Positions 7,850 through 16,424 of a DNA stretch of 64,000 bases are shown one piece after another (positions within the stretch are counted from its first letter, which is position 1; the number at the start of each line of letters is the position of its first letter). Made by a program: the position numbers and the translations under genes. Source of the stretch: an uncultured Intestinimonas sp. (GTDB lineage: Bacteria; Bacillota; Clostridia; Oscillospirales; Oscillospiraceae); assembly GCF_944387245.1 (NCBI RefSeq), contig NZ_CALXEE010000001.1, positions 1-64,000 of the forward strand, read 5' to 3'. The notes below the pieces were generated by a model that saw only the letters and a list, made by a program, of their open reading frames with translations, was not told where the DNA came from and did not search any database.

Positions 7850-8773
7850 ATGTCAGAACCCATCTTAGTGACCCGCGGGCTCACCAAGAAATACGGTACC
7901 AACCTGGCGGTGGAGGATGTGGAGCTCCGGCTGGAGAAGGGCCAGATCTACGGCCTGGTAGGCCGCAACGGAGCGGGCAAGACCACCATCATCCGCATGC
8001 TCACCGCTCAGACGGTGCCCACCTCCGGGGAGATTGAGCTCTTCGGCGAGACCACTGAAAAGGGGCTCTCCGCCGCCCGGGCCCGGCTGGGAGCCATGGT
8101 GGAAATCCCCAGCTTCTACCCCTACCTCACCGCCGCCGAGAACCTGGAGTACTACCGCCGCCAGCGGGGTATTCCCGGCCGGGACTGTGTGTCCCGGGTG
8201 CTGGACCAGGTGGGCCTGAGAGGGACGGGAAAGAAAAAGTTCAAGCAGTTTTCCCTGGGTATGAAGCAGCGGCTGGGGTTGGCCCTGGCGCTCATGGACA
8301 ACCCCGATCTGCTGCTGCTGGACGAGCCCATCAACGGTCTGGACCCGGAGGGGATCGTGGAGTTCCGCAACCTGTTGTTGGAACTCAACCGCCAGCGGGA
8401 GACCACCATCCTCATCTCCAGCCACATCCTCTCAGAACTCTCCAACGTGGCCACCCACTACGGCTTTTTGGATAAGGGCCACATGCTGGAGCAGATCTCC
8501 GCCCAGAAGCTGCGGGAGAAGTGCCGTGCCTGTCTCCAACTCACGGTGGACGACGCCTCCAGAGCCGCCCTGGCCCTGGAGCAGCGGCTGGACACCCGGG
8601 AGTATGAGGTGCTCCCAGGCAATGTGCTGCGGCTCTATGCCTTCCTGGACCGGCCCCAGGTGGTCACCGCCGCCCTTGTGGAGGAGGGCGTAGCTCTCAT
8701 CGGGGCGGAGAGTAAGAATACCGACCTGGAGGACTACTTCCTGGGCCTGATCGGAGGTGTCCGCCATGCTTGA
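7850..8773 (+). CDS. ABC transporter ATPase, BcrA/LanF (peptide-antibiotic immunity) type
   Basis: 307 aa. Walker A GRNGAGKTT (38-46), Q-loop region, signature FSLGMKQRLGLAL, Walker B LLLLDEPINGLDPEG, H-loop SSHILSEL. The Pro-Ile in DEPINGLDP and the overall length are typical of the BcrA/LanF class, which drives ABC-2 permeases that remove bacitracin or lantibiotics from the membrane. Ribosome site AAGGAAAGG precedes the ATG. The last 8 bases overlap the first permease gene. Regulated probably by the flanking two-component system. Confidence 0.9.
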   Translation: MSEPILVTRGLTKKYGTNLAVEDVELRLEKGQIYGLVGRNGAGKTTIIRMLTAQTVPTSGEIELFGETTEKGLSAARARLGAMVEIPSFYPYLTAAENLEYYRRQRGIPGRDCVSRVLDQVGLRGTGKKKFKQFSLGMKQRLGLALALMDNPDLLLLDEPINGLDPEGIVEFRNLLLELNRQRETTILISSHILSELSNVATHYGFLDKGHMLEQISAQKLREKCRACLQLTVDDASRAALALEQRLDTREYEVLPGNVLRLYAFLDRPQVVTAALVEEGVALIGAESKNTDLEDYFLGLIGGVRHA

Positions 8774-9539
8774 CTACCTCCGTGCCGAGTGCTATAAGAT
8801 GCTCCACCGGTCCTATCTGTGGATGGCCCTCCTTATTGTGGGAGGACTGGAGCTGGTACTGGTCCTGCTGTGGGCCTGGCTCAATGGGGACGCAGTCAAC
8901 ATGACGGCCTCCGCGGGCTTTACCATGCTGCTCTACCTTTTGTCCCTGGGCTATTACGCCACAGCCATCACCTCTGACATCGTTTTCTCCGACCAGTACA
9001 AGTTCAACACCCTGAAAAATGAGGTGGCCTACGGTATCCTTCGGACCCGAATCTACCTGGGCAAACTCTTTGCCGGCGTTCTGCTGTCCATTGGGACCTG
9101 CGCCCTGCTGCTGGGCTGGTATGCTCTGCTGTGTGCCCTCATGCTCCCCGGAGACGACGCTGCCCTGGAGGCCCTGAAGGTGCTGGGCTTTGCGCTGCTT
9201 TGTGCCTTCCCGGTGTGGCTGGGTGCCCAGGCCCTCTTCACCATGTGCGCCTTCACCATTCGGGGCAACACCGCCGGTACCATCCTGGGCCTGGGAATTC
9301 TGGCCATTCTCGGACAGCTGCTCACCTTCCTGTCTCTGTTGGTCAGCTTGCCCGCCCCCGCCCTGGCGGACGCTCTGCTGGCGGTTAAGGGGCTCCTCCT
9401 TACCTCGCCCCTGGAGAACCTCACCGACGCCATCTGGGACTGGTCCCGGGTGGCCTGGGCCTGGGCCGTGGGTGCGGGCTGGTGTGTGGGTACCACGGCC
9501 TTGGGCCTGTGGTGCTTCCGCCGGCGCGAGATCAGCTGA
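8766..9539 (+). CDS. ABC-2 type permease (LanE/LanG-like), first copy
   Basis: 257 aa with about six membrane segments. The N-terminal MLDYLRAECYKMLHRSYLWM is the usual cytoplasmic entry helix of this permease class. The ATG at 8766 is preferred to the GTG at 8757 because GGAGG (8753-8757) is correctly spaced for it. It overlaps the ATPase gene by 8 bases and ends with a KxxRREIS-like tail (CFRRREIS). The second permease has the same tail (LFRRREIR), so the two arose by duplication. Confidence 0.85.
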   Translation: MLDYLRAECYKMLHRSYLWMALLIVGGLELVLVLLWAWLNGDAVNMTASAGFTMLLYLLSLGYYATAITSDIVFSDQYKFNTLKNEVAYGILRTRIYLGKLFAGVLLSIGTCALLLGWYALLCALMLPGDDAALEALKVLGFALLCAFPVWLGAQALFTMCAFTIRGNTAGTILGLGILAILGQLLTFLSLLVSLPAPALADALLAVKGLLLTSPLENLTDAIWDWSRVAWAWAVGAGWCVGTTALGLWCFRRREIS

Positions 9540-9557
9540 AAGGAGGCCGGGACGGCC

Positions 9558-10322
9558 ATGCTCAACTATCTCAGTGCCGAGCTGTGGCGGATGACCCGGC
9601 GGCGGACCGCCTGCCTGGGCTGGGGGATCTATTTGCTCCTGACCTTTTTGACGGGACTTACCCTCAGAGGAAATCCGCCTTCGGAGTGCCTCCAGGCCTT
9701 CCAAAACTTTATGGTGATCGGACTCTATGTGGCGCTGCCACTGGCTGACTGGGCGGGAGGCGGACTGGATCGGGCGGGAAGCCTGACCAATGAGGTCTCC
9801 TTCGGCCTGCCACGGGTCCGAATTTACCTGGGGAAGCTCTATGCCGCCCTGCTGGTGGGGACAGCTCTCTTCCTGCTCACCACGGTGGCCTTTTTTCTGG
9901 GAGCACTCTCTCCCTCTGCTGTGCTGGCTTTGAGCCGGGAGGACAGGGCGCTGGCGAGCATGGCCCTGCTGATCGCTATGCTCCACTCCCTGCCCCGATA
10001 TGTGGGAGCGGTGTCCCTGGCCTATTTTCTGGTCTTTACCATCCGTCCTGCCGGAGCGGGAACGGTACTTTATTACCTCTACATCATCCTGGGCGAGTTG
10101 ACCCTGGCCGCAGTCCGGGTGATGGGCATGGGAGTGGTGGGAGACCTGATCAACCGTCTGGCCGAGATGGTGCGGCCCTTTCTGCTCACCAGTGCCTATT
10201 TTGTCTATAGCTATGGGAATGCTCCACCCACGCTGGGCAACAGTTGGCTGACGGGGACCCTATGGCTGGGGCTCACCACGGGGCTGGGGCTGCTGCTGTT
10301 CCGGCGTCGGGAAATCCGATAG
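9558..10322 (+). CDS. ABC-2 type permease (LanE/LanG-like), second copy
   Basis: 254 aa with about six membrane segments. The N-terminus MLNYLSAELWRMTRRR and internal LTNEVSFGLPRVRIYLGKLYAALL match the first permease segment LKNEVAYGILRTRIYLGKLFAGVLL. Together they would form a heterodimeric membrane domain for the ATPase. AAGGAGG is 10 bases upstream of the start. It is followed 17 bases later by the histidine kinase gene. Confidence 0.85.
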   Translation: MLNYLSAELWRMTRRRTACLGWGIYLLLTFLTGLTLRGNPPSECLQAFQNFMVIGLYVALPLADWAGGGLDRAGSLTNEVSFGLPRVRIYLGKLYAALLVGTALFLLTTVAFFLGALSPSAVLALSREDRALASMALLIAMLHSLPRYVGAVSLAYFLVFTIRPAGAGTVLYYLYIILGELTLAAVRVMGMGVVGDLINRLAEMVRPFLLTSAYFVYSYGNAPPTLGNSWLTGTLWLGLTTGLGLLLFRRREIR

Positions 10323-10339
10323 AAAGGGGAGAAGCGAGC

Positions 10340-11221
10340 ATGCTCATCCTGCTGGTGGTACTGGGTCTGCTCTGCCTGGTGCTGGGTCTGCGGCTCTATG
10401 CCCTGGAGCGGGACATCCGCACCTGTGCCAAGCAGCTCCGCTCCGGGCGTCCCCGGGTATCCATGGCGGCCCCCAACGCCGCGGCGGAGGAGCTGCTCAC
10501 GGCCATCAACGCCCTGCTGGACCTGCGGGAGCGGGAAGAGGGGGACTACCGCCGTCAGGAGCAGGCCATCCGGCAGCAGATCGCCAACATCTCCCACGAC
10601 CTGCGCACCCCCCTCACCTCTATCCTGGGCTATCTCCAGCTGCTGGAGGGGGAGGGCCTGACGGGAGAGGAGCGGCGGGAGTATCTGGCCATTGTCCAAG
10701 GCCGGGCTAAGGCCCTCCAGAGTATGATCGTCAGCTTCTATGACCTCTCCCGGCTGGAGGGGGGCGAGTATCCCCTCTCCCGGGAGCGTGTGGATCTTTA
10801 CCACGTGCTCAGCGAGCTGGTGGCGGAATTCTATAACGACTTCGAAGGATTTGATATGACGGTAGAGCTCCGGGAGGGCCTGCCGGCCGTGATCGCCGAC
10901 CCGGCGGGGGTATTGAGGGTGTTCACCAACCTCATCCGCAACGCCATGGAGCATGGCAGATCCAGAATGTCCATCCTCCTTTATCAGGAGGGCGACGAGG
11001 TGGTGTCTGTCTTCGCCAATGACGCTCCCGGCCTGACTCAGGAGGATGTGGAGCACGTGTTTGACCGGTTCTTTACTGCTGACAAGATGCGCACCGGCCA
11101 GTCCACCGGACTGGGCCTGGCCATTGTGAAAGCCCTGGTGGAGCGGATGGGACATACCGTCTCCGCTGAGCTGGATGGGGACCTCTTCCGTGTGATGGTG
11201 CGCTGGTGTGTGGCCAAATAA
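10340..11221 (+). CDS. Sensor histidine kinase with minimal N-terminal sensor
   Basis: 293 aa. One hydrophobic segment (residues 1-20) and almost no extracytoplasmic loop; then a short linker, HisKA box ISHDLRTPL with His86, N box (NLIRNAMEHG), G boxes (STGLGLAIVKAL). Start chosen at 10340 with AGAAAGGGGAGAAG upstream. A kinase with no real external domain next to an immunity transporter usually senses through the membrane or through the transporter. It probably phosphorylates the response regulator at 7065-7754, forming a split RR-ABC-HK module. Confidence 0.9.
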   Translation: MLILLVVLGLLCLVLGLRLYALERDIRTCAKQLRSGRPRVSMAAPNAAAEELLTAINALLDLREREEGDYRRQEQAIRQQIANISHDLRTPLTSILGYLQLLEGEGLTGEERREYLAIVQGRAKALQSMIVSFYDLSRLEGGEYPLSRERVDLYHVLSELVAEFYNDFEGFDMTVELREGLPAVIADPAGVLRVFTNLIRNAMEHGRSRMSILLYQEGDEVVSVFANDAPGLTQEDVEHVFDRFFTADKMRTGQSTGLGLAIVKALVERMGHTVSAELDGDLFRVMVRWCVAK

Positions 11222-11224
11222 GGA

Positions 11225-11266
11225 AAAACCGCCGCTTTTCCGAAATATCCGGAAAAGCGGCGGTTT
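11225..11266 (+). terminator. Terminator of the ABC-two-component operon
   Basis: 18-bp arms (11225-11242, 11249-11266) in A/T-flanked GC stem with T-rich 3' arm, four bases after the kinase stop. Also suitable for the convergent gene at 11277-11966. Confidence 0.8.
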
Positions 11267-11276
11267 TGATTTACAT

Positions 11277-11966
11277 TCAGATGGTCCACTCACTGTGGAT
11301 GACTCCCACCAGTCGATAGGAGCCGTTGCCGTCTACATCGCGGAAGACCAGCTTAAGGGCGCACCAGTCCAGGCCGCCCACCTCCGGGTCCTGACCCGGG
11401 AAGTAGTACTCCAAAAAACGGTCCCCCGGATAGGCGTCCTGTACGTTCTCCAGGGAGTTGCCGGAGGAGAGGACAGAGTCCACTCCGATGATAGGAGCCT
11501 GGGTATAGTCAATGTTAAAGACGTAGGCGTCCAGATACTCCGGTAGCGTCATGGTGATGGGTTCCCCCTTGCCCTGGGTATAGCCCCAGACATAGCGGGT
11601 GCCGTTGGCGCCCGCCTGGGAGAGTTGGTCGGGGGAGAATGTGAGATCGCTGTGGGGGTCCACGGTGGAATAGGGAGTAAAGGTCACACCCCGCTCCGGG
11701 TCCACCAAAGTGGACAACGTCTGGATATCGTCCTTTTTGAGGGCGGAGAGGACGGCATTTCCCGCATCTAACAGCGGGGCGTTGCTGTCCGGATCGACGG
11801 AGCTAGCCGGAGTGTGGGGGCTGAGCAGGGCGGTGCTTGGAGTGGTGGCAGCTGCGGCGCTTGAGGCCAGAAGCCCGCGGCCGTCAAGCTGACTGAAGTT
11901 GAGGAGCAGACCGGCGGTGGCGCCCAGGATGAGGGCCAGCACGCACAGGAGAGCGCTTCGTTTCAT
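11277..11966 (-). CDS. Secreted/membrane-anchored hypothetical protein
   Basis: 229 aa. The N-terminus MKRSALLCVLALILGATAGLL is a signal peptide or anchor without a lipobox Cys. A low-complexity Ala/Ser/Thr/Pro linker (about 34-62) precedes a globular domain with DDIQTLSTLVDPERGVTFTPYST, which resembles extracytoplasmic domains of uncharacterised clostridial proteins. The gene has its own consensus promoter divergent from uridine phosphorylase and a 100-base leader. No function can be assigned. Confidence 0.75.
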   Translation of the reverse strand: MKRSALLCVLALILGATAGLLLNFSQLDGRGLLASSAAAATTPSTALLSPHTPASSVDPDSNAPLLDAGNAVLSALKKDDIQTLSTLVDPERGVTFTPYSTVDPHSDLTFSPDQLSQAGANGTRYVWGYTQGKGEPITMTLPEYLDAYVFNIDYTQAPIIGVDSVLSSGNSLENVQDAYPGDRFLEYYFPGQDPEVGGLDWCALKLVFRDVDGNGSYRLVGVIHSEWTI

Positions 11967-12072
11967 AAATGCCTTCTTTCCACCGGCGAAGAGGTCACGC
12001 CGGGCGTTTAAGATGGGGGAGTTCCTCTACCGGAGACGGAAGAACGGCACTGGCCCCAAACTGGTATACTAC

Positions 12073-12101
12073 ATTGTAGCGAAACGACGGAAAAATTGCA
12101 A
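12073..12101 (-). promoter_or_regulatory. Promoter of the secreted hypothetical gene
   Basis: On the - strand: TTGCAA, 17-base spacer, TACAAT. Diverges from the uridine phosphorylase promoter 40 bases away. Confidence 0.6.
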
Positions 12102-12140
12102 TTACAAATGGTTACAACCGGCTGGGAGAAGGCGGTTTTC

Positions 12141-12169
12141 TTGCAAAAATAGGTGAGATGTGGTAGAAT
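12141..12169 (+). promoter_or_regulatory. Promoter of uridine phosphorylase
   Basis: TTGCAA, 17-base spacer, TAGAAT, about 33 bases upstream of the ATG. Confidence 0.65.
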
Positions 12170-12201
12170 CAAACTACCCTAATGTTACAGGAGGCGAGCA
12201 G

Positions 12202-12975
12202 ATGCAGCAGCATGAGCTTCAGTTCCATATTCAGTGTAAAGAAGGCGACGTAGGTCGGTATTGTATCCTGCCGGGCGATCCCGGCCGGTGCGAGAAGATT
12301 GCCGCCTATTTTGATGATCCCGTCAAGGTCCAGTCCAACCGGGAATATACCGTCTATACCGGCACGCTCCTGGGGGAGAAGGTTTCTGTGTGTTCCACCG
12401 GTATCGGCGGTCCCTCCGCCGTCATCGCCATGGAGGAGCTCCATGCCATCGGTGCCGACACCTTCATCCGGGTGGGCACCTGCGGCGGCATCGCCCTTCA
12501 GGTCCAGAGCGACGACGTGGTCATCGCCACCGGCGCTGTCCGCCATGAGGGCGCCAGCCGGGAGTACGCCCCCATCGAGTTCCCCGCCGTGTCCGACTAC
12601 CGCATCCAGGAGGCCCTGGTTCAGGCCGCCAAGAGCTTGGGCAAGCCCTGGCACGCCGGTGTGGTCCAGTGCAAGGACTCCTTCTACGGCCAGCACGACC
12701 CCGCCCGCATGCCGGTAAGCTATGAGCTCCAGGCCAAGTGGGAGGCGTGGAAGCGCCTGGGCGTCCTGGCCTCCGAGATGGAGTCCGCTGCCCTCTTCTG
12801 CTGTGCCGCCGCCCTGGGCGTGCGCTGCGGTTCCTGCTTCCACGTGGTGTGGAACCAGGAGCGGGAGGCCGCTGGCCTGGATCAGCAGGAGAGCCATGAT
12901 ACTTCCGCCGCCATCGAGGTAGGCATCGAGGCCCTCAAAATCCTCATCCGGGAGGAGCAGGCCAAGCAGGGCTGA
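12202..12975 (+). CDS. udp: Uridine phosphorylase
   Basis: 257 aa, the usual length of NP-I family uridine phosphorylases, which split uridine with phosphate into uracil and ribose-1-phosphate. Motifs: [13 protein letters not shown] (phosphate/ribose site), RVGTCGGI, and EMESAALF (ribose-binding Met-Glu). The ATG at 12202 has AGGAGG 7 bases upstream; an earlier in-frame start at 12160 lies in the promoter. Monocistronic with promoter and terminator. Purine-specific activity is unlikely from the overall pattern but cannot be excluded. Confidence 0.9.
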   Translation: MQQHELQFHIQCKEGDVGRYCILPGDPGRCEKIAAYFDDPVKVQSNREYTVYTGTLLGEKVSVCSTGIGGPSAVIAMEELHAIGADTFIRVGTCGGIALQVQSDDVVIATGAVRHEGASREYAPIEFPAVSDYRIQEALVQAAKSLGKPWHAGVVQCKDSFYGQHDPARMPVSYELQAKWEAWKRLGVLASEMESAALFCCAAALGVRCGSCFHVVWNQEREAAGLDQQESHDTSAAIEVGIEALKILIREEQAKQG

Positions 12976-12988
12976 AACGAACGCTTGT

Positions 12989-13037
12989 AAAGAGCGCCCA
13001 TGGGTGCGGTCCCACAACCGCCCCGTGGGCGCTCTTT
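12989..13037 (+). terminator. Terminator of udp
   Basis: Stem AGAGCGCCCA-GGG with CCC-TGGGCGCTCT around a 16-base loop, ending in TTTTGTC. Confidence 0.8.
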
Positions 13038-13087
13038 TGTCACCATCTCCCCAAGTGGTACATAGGCTGGGCGGAGGAGGTGGTCCC

Positions 13088-14158
13088 ATGGCGACGATCA
13101 GCCTGTGTATGATCGTAAAGAATGAGGAGAAGGTGCTGGGCCGCTGCCTGGACAGTGCGGCGGGGCTGGTGGACGAGATGGTCGTCGTGGACACCGGCAG
13201 CACCGACGCCACCAGAGAGGTGGCCCTGTCCTACACCGACCGTGTCTACGACTTCCCCTGGCGGGACGACTTCGCTGCCGCCCGGAATTTTGCCTTTTCC
13301 AAAGGGCGGATGGAGTACCTCATGTGGCTGGATGCGGACGATGTCCTGCTTCCGGAGGACCGGGAGGCATTTCTGGACCTCAAGCGGACCCTGTCCCCCG
13401 ATGTGGATATGGTGATGATGCCCTACCACAGCGGCCTGGACGAGGGCGGGCGGCCGGTCTTCACCTGTTACCGGGAGCGGCTGGTGCGGAATCTGGGCCG
13501 GGACCTGTGGGAGGGGGCGGTCCACGAGGCCATCGCCCCCTTCGGCAAGATGGTCTGGTCCAAGGCGGCGGTGACCCACCGGAAGGAGGGGGCCGGCGAT
13601 CCGGATCGGAACCTGCGCATCTATGAGCAAAAAAAGGCCCGAGGGGAGGACTTCTCTCCTCGGGAGCGGTTCTATTATGCCCGGGAGCTCATGGACCACC
13701 GGAGGTACGGGGCGGCGGCGGAAGTGCTGGAGCAGTTCCTGGACCGTGGAGGCGGCTGGGTGGAGAACGAGATTGAGGCCTGCCGGCTTCTGTCCCGATG
13801 CCGTCTGGAGGGGGGAGATGAGGCCGGAGCCCTCCAGGCCCTGCTGGACAGCTTCCGCTATGACGATCCCAGGGCGGAGACCTGCTGCGCCCTGGGTGCC
13901 TACTTCCAGGCCCGGGAGACGTGGCGGCGGGCCATCTTCTGGTATGAGCTGGCCCTCACCCGGGAGCGGAGCGACGAGGGCGGCGGCTTTGTCCAGCCGG
14001 ACTGTTACGGCTTCCTTCCCTGCATCCAGCTGTGCGTGTGCAATGACCGCCTTGGCCGCCATGCGGAGGCCGAAGCCTGGAACCAGCGGGCAGGCAGCTA
14101 CAAGCCGGATGATCCCTCCTATCTCTGGAATCTGGCCTATTTCCGTTCTCTGTCCTGA
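13088..14158 (+). CDS. Family 2 glycosyltransferase with C-terminal TPR-like region (SunS-like architecture)
   Basis: 356 aa. GT-A domain at about 1-200: SLCMIVKNEEKVL, VVDTGSTD (nucleotide site), metal-binding LDADD (81-85), LWEGAVHEAI. The C-terminal half (about 205-356) is a set of helical hairpins resembling TPR repeats. Soluble, no membrane segment. The family covers many cytoplasmic glycosyltransferases, including the peptide S-glycosyltransferase SunS, but no bacteriocin-like precursor was found next to it. ATG 13088 chosen with GGAGGAGG upstream. Flanked by terminators, so monocistronic. Confidence 0.82.
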   Translation: MATISLCMIVKNEEKVLGRCLDSAAGLVDEMVVVDTGSTDATREVALSYTDRVYDFPWRDDFAAARNFAFSKGRMEYLMWLDADDVLLPEDREAFLDLKRTLSPDVDMVMMPYHSGLDEGGRPVFTCYRERLVRNLGRDLWEGAVHEAIAPFGKMVWSKAAVTHRKEGAGDPDRNLRIYEQKKARGEDFSPRERFYYARELMDHRRYGAAAEVLEQFLDRGGGWVENEIEACRLLSRCRLEGGDEAGALQALLDSFRYDDPRAETCCALGAYFQARETWRRAIFWYELALTRERSDEGGGFVQPDCYGFLPCIQLCVCNDRLGRHAEAEAWNQRAGSYKPDDPSYLWNLAYFRSLS

Positions 14159-14200
14159 AAAAGTCCCCTGTTTTCCCGACACGGAAAGCAGGGGACTTTT
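14158..14200 (+). terminator. Terminator after the glycosyltransferase
   Basis: Arms AAAAGTCCCCTG / CAGGGGACTTTT around an 18-base loop, followed by TG. Confidence 0.8.
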
Positions 14201-14211
14201 GTCGATTATGA

Positions 14212-14240
14212 TTGACCATGCAACTATTATATGATATCCT
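14212..14240 (+). promoter_or_regulatory. Promoter of the MarR-MATE operon
   Basis: TTGACC, 17-base spacer, TATCCT. The AT-rich stretch ACTATTATATGATATC across the spacer and -10 is where autorepression by the MarR protein would act (inference). Confidence 0.55.
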
Positions 14241-14312
14241 GTACAGGCCCTGGGAAACGGCGGCCGAGAGAGCGCCGTGAGCATGGAGCACCACGGAAAG
14301 GGGACAGGCACT

Positions 14313-14771
14313 ATGGACGAGTCTGTGTTCCTGGGTCGGAACATCTCCATCGCCTATCGGATGGCCAACCGCTTTTATGACCGGGTCCTGGCGCCATGGG
14401 GGATCGGCTGCGGCCAGCAGTTCTTCCTCCTGCGCATCCATGAGCACCGGGGGATCAGCATGTACGATCTGGCGCGGATGGGCCTCTACGACAAGGGGAC
14501 GGTGACCCGGGCGGTACAGAAGCTGGAGGAGCTGGGCTATGTCCGCTCTGAGGCGGACGAGCACGACAAGCGGGTACGGCGGCTGTATGCCACGGAGGCG
14601 GCCGAGCCTGTGGTCCGGGAGGCCTCTGCCGCCCGCGTCCGTTGGAACGAGATGCTTACCCGGGGGATGACACCGGAGGAGGCGGAGGCGGCCAAGGGCC
14701 TGGTGGCCCGCATTGCCGAAAACGCCCTTCTGGCACTGGAACAGGAGGAGAAAGAGAACAATGGCATCTGA
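14313..14771 (+). CDS. MarR family transcriptional regulator
   Basis: 152 aa, winged-helix dimeric repressor. ISMYDLARMGLYDKGTVTRAVQKL is the HTH region (about 50-72 from this start) and ADEHDKRVRRLYAT the wing. The ATG at 14313 has AGGGG 9 bases upstream; in-frame GTG 14277 and ATG 14283 are less well placed. The 3' end overlaps the MATE gene by 11 bases, like the mepR-mepA pair of Staphylococcus aureus, so the likely role is repression of the exporter, relieved by its substrates. Confidence 0.88.
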   Translation: MDESVFLGRNISIAYRMANRFYDRVLAPWGIGCGQQFFLLRIHEHRGISMYDLARMGLYDKGTVTRAVQKLEELGYVRSEADEHDKRVRRLYATEAAEPVVREASAARVRWNEMLTRGMTPEEAEAAKGLVARIAENALLALEQEEKENNGI

Positions 14772-16185
14772 ACAGTTGGAACAGGGGAGACGACCGGGGG
14801 AAAACCCTCTGGGCTATGAGCCCGTCGGCAAACTGCTGTTGGCATTTTCCGTGCCTTCGGTGGTCTCCATGCTGGTCAACTCGGTCTACAACATCGTGGA
14901 CCAGATCTTCATCGGCCAGGGCGTGGGCGTGCTGGGCAACGCCGCCACCACCATCGCCTTCCCGGTGGTCACCATCATGCTGGCCGTATCCACCATGATC
15001 GGCTCCGGCGGCTGCGCCTACGCCTCCATCAAGATGGGCGAGGGCGACGAGGAGGCCGCGGGGCGCACCCTCAACAACCTGTTTATCCTGTCCATCCTGG
15101 CCGGCATCGCCATGATGGCCCTGGGCCTGATTTTCCTGGAGCCCATGCTCCGGGCCTTCGGCGCCAAGGATACCGTGATGCCCTATGCCAAGGATTACAC
15201 CTCTGTCATTCTGATTGGCGCTCCCTTCAGCGTGTTGTCGGTGACCCTCTCCAACATGGTCCGGGCCGACGGCAGTCCCAGAATGTCCATGTACGGCATC
15301 ATCATTGGCGCCGTCCTCAACACCATCCTGGACCCCATCTACATTTTCATCTTCCACTGGGGCGTCCGTGGCGCCGCCATCGCCACCATCACCTCCCAGC
15401 TCATCTCCGCTGTGGTCCTGGCCCTCTACTTTTGGAAAAAGGGCATCCACATGCGCTTTGACCGGCGTCTTATGGGGCTGCGGGGAGACCTGTGCAGCCG
15501 TATCTGCGCCCTGGGCATCTCCTCCGGCATCACCCAGGGCGTGGCCTGCATCATGCAGATTGTCATGAACAATTCCCTAAAGTACTACGGAGACCTGAAC
15601 CCCGTGGGTGGTGAGACCGCCCAGGCGGCCATGGGCATCGTCATGAAGATCGCCATGATCCTGGGCTCCATCTGCGTGGGCATCGGTATGGGCGCTCAGG
15701 CCATCCTGGGCTTCAACCGGGGTGCCCGGAAGTTCCACCGGGTGAAAAAGACCTATCTCATCGCCGTCATCACCGCCACAGTGGCAATTACCGCCGGCTG
15801 GGTGGTCTGCCAGACGGTGCCTGAGCTCATCCTCTCCCTCTTTGGCAGCGGCGACCAGAACTTCGCTGACTTCGGTGTCCGGTGCATGAGGACCTACATG
15901 TTTGGAATCTTCTGCGCCGGTTTCCAGATTATTTCCACAAGCTACTTCCAGGCCACCGGCCAGCCGCTGAAGGCGTCGCTGCTCTCCATGCTGCGGCAGT
16001 TGCTGCTGCTCATCCCCCTGCTGCTCATTCTGCCCATCTTTTTCGGCCTGGACGGCATCCTCTACGCCGGCCCCATCGCCGACATCTCCTCGGGGATCAT
16101 CGTGGCCCTCTTCATCGTCCCTGAGATGCTGAAGCTGGGCCGCCTGATGGCCCAGGAGGACGCCCAGCGGCTCCCCGAACGATAA
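14761..16185 (+). CDS. MATE family efflux transporter (MepA-like)
   Basis: 474 aa, about 12 membrane segments. LLLAFSVPSVVSMLVNSVYNIVDQIFIG (TM1), IGSGGCAYASIKMGEGDEEAA and MVRADGSPRMSMYGIIIGAVLNTILDPIYIF match the MepA branch of MATE exporters. ATG at 14761 inside the regulator's last codons, with GGAGGAG upstream: translational coupling. Its export substrate is unknown. Confidence 0.9.
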   Translation: MASEQLEQGRRPGENPLGYEPVGKLLLAFSVPSVVSMLVNSVYNIVDQIFIGQGVGVLGNAATTIAFPVVTIMLAVSTMIGSGGCAYASIKMGEGDEEAAGRTLNNLFILSILAGIAMMALGLIFLEPMLRAFGAKDTVMPYAKDYTSVILIGAPFSVLSVTLSNMVRADGSPRMSMYGIIIGAVLNTILDPIYIFIFHWGVRGAAIATITSQLISAVVLALYFWKKGIHMRFDRRLMGLRGDLCSRICALGISSGITQGVACIMQIVMNNSLKYYGDLNPVGGETAQAAMGIVMKIAMILGSICVGIGMGAQAILGFNRGARKFHRVKKTYLIAVITATVAITAGWVVCQTVPELILSLFGSGDQNFADFGVRCMRTYMFGIFCAGFQIISTSYFQATGQPLKASLLSMLRQLLLLIPLLLILPIFFGLDGILYAGPIADISSGIIVALFIVPEMLKLGRLMAQEDAQRLPER

Positions 16186-16187
16186 GG

Positions 16188-16226
16188 AAAAGGTCCCGGT
16201 ACATCCGTGATGTACCGGGACCTTTC
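16188..16226. terminator. Bidirectional terminator between MATE and feo operon
   Basis: 18-bp arms (16188-16205, 16209-16226) around CGT, with A-run before and T-run after, placed between two convergent genes. Confidence 0.8.
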
Positions 16227-16233
16227 TGCATGT

Positions 16234-16392
16234 TCAGTGGTGTTCGCCGGAGCAGTGGCAGCTGCCGCCGCAGCTCCCGCCGCAGCTCCCGCCGTAGCCG
16301 GAGCAGCCGCCCTCCTTGTGGCCCTTGACCACGCTGCGGGCGGCCAGGCCCAGAATGGCCAGCACGATGACGCCGACGATGATGGTTTCCAT
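16234..16392 (-). CDS. FeoB-associated Cys-rich membrane protein
   Basis: 52 aa. One N-terminal membrane segment (residues 4-18, rich in Ile/Val/Gly), a short basic stretch, then a Gly/Ser/Cys-rich tail with five cysteines (positions 30, 37, 41, 45, 47), in GGSC repeats, and C-terminal histidines. This is the pattern of the small proteins encoded after feoB in Firmicutes, proposed to help FeoB or handle Fe2+. ATG with AAAGGAGG 8 bases upstream; 32 bases downstream of feoB. Confidence 0.82.
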   Translation of the reverse strand: METIIVGVIVLAILGLAARSVVKGHKEGGCSGYGGSCGGSCGGSCHCSGEHH

Positions 16393-16424
16393 AGAGAAAA
16401 GCCTCCTTTCAGAGATGAGATGGT

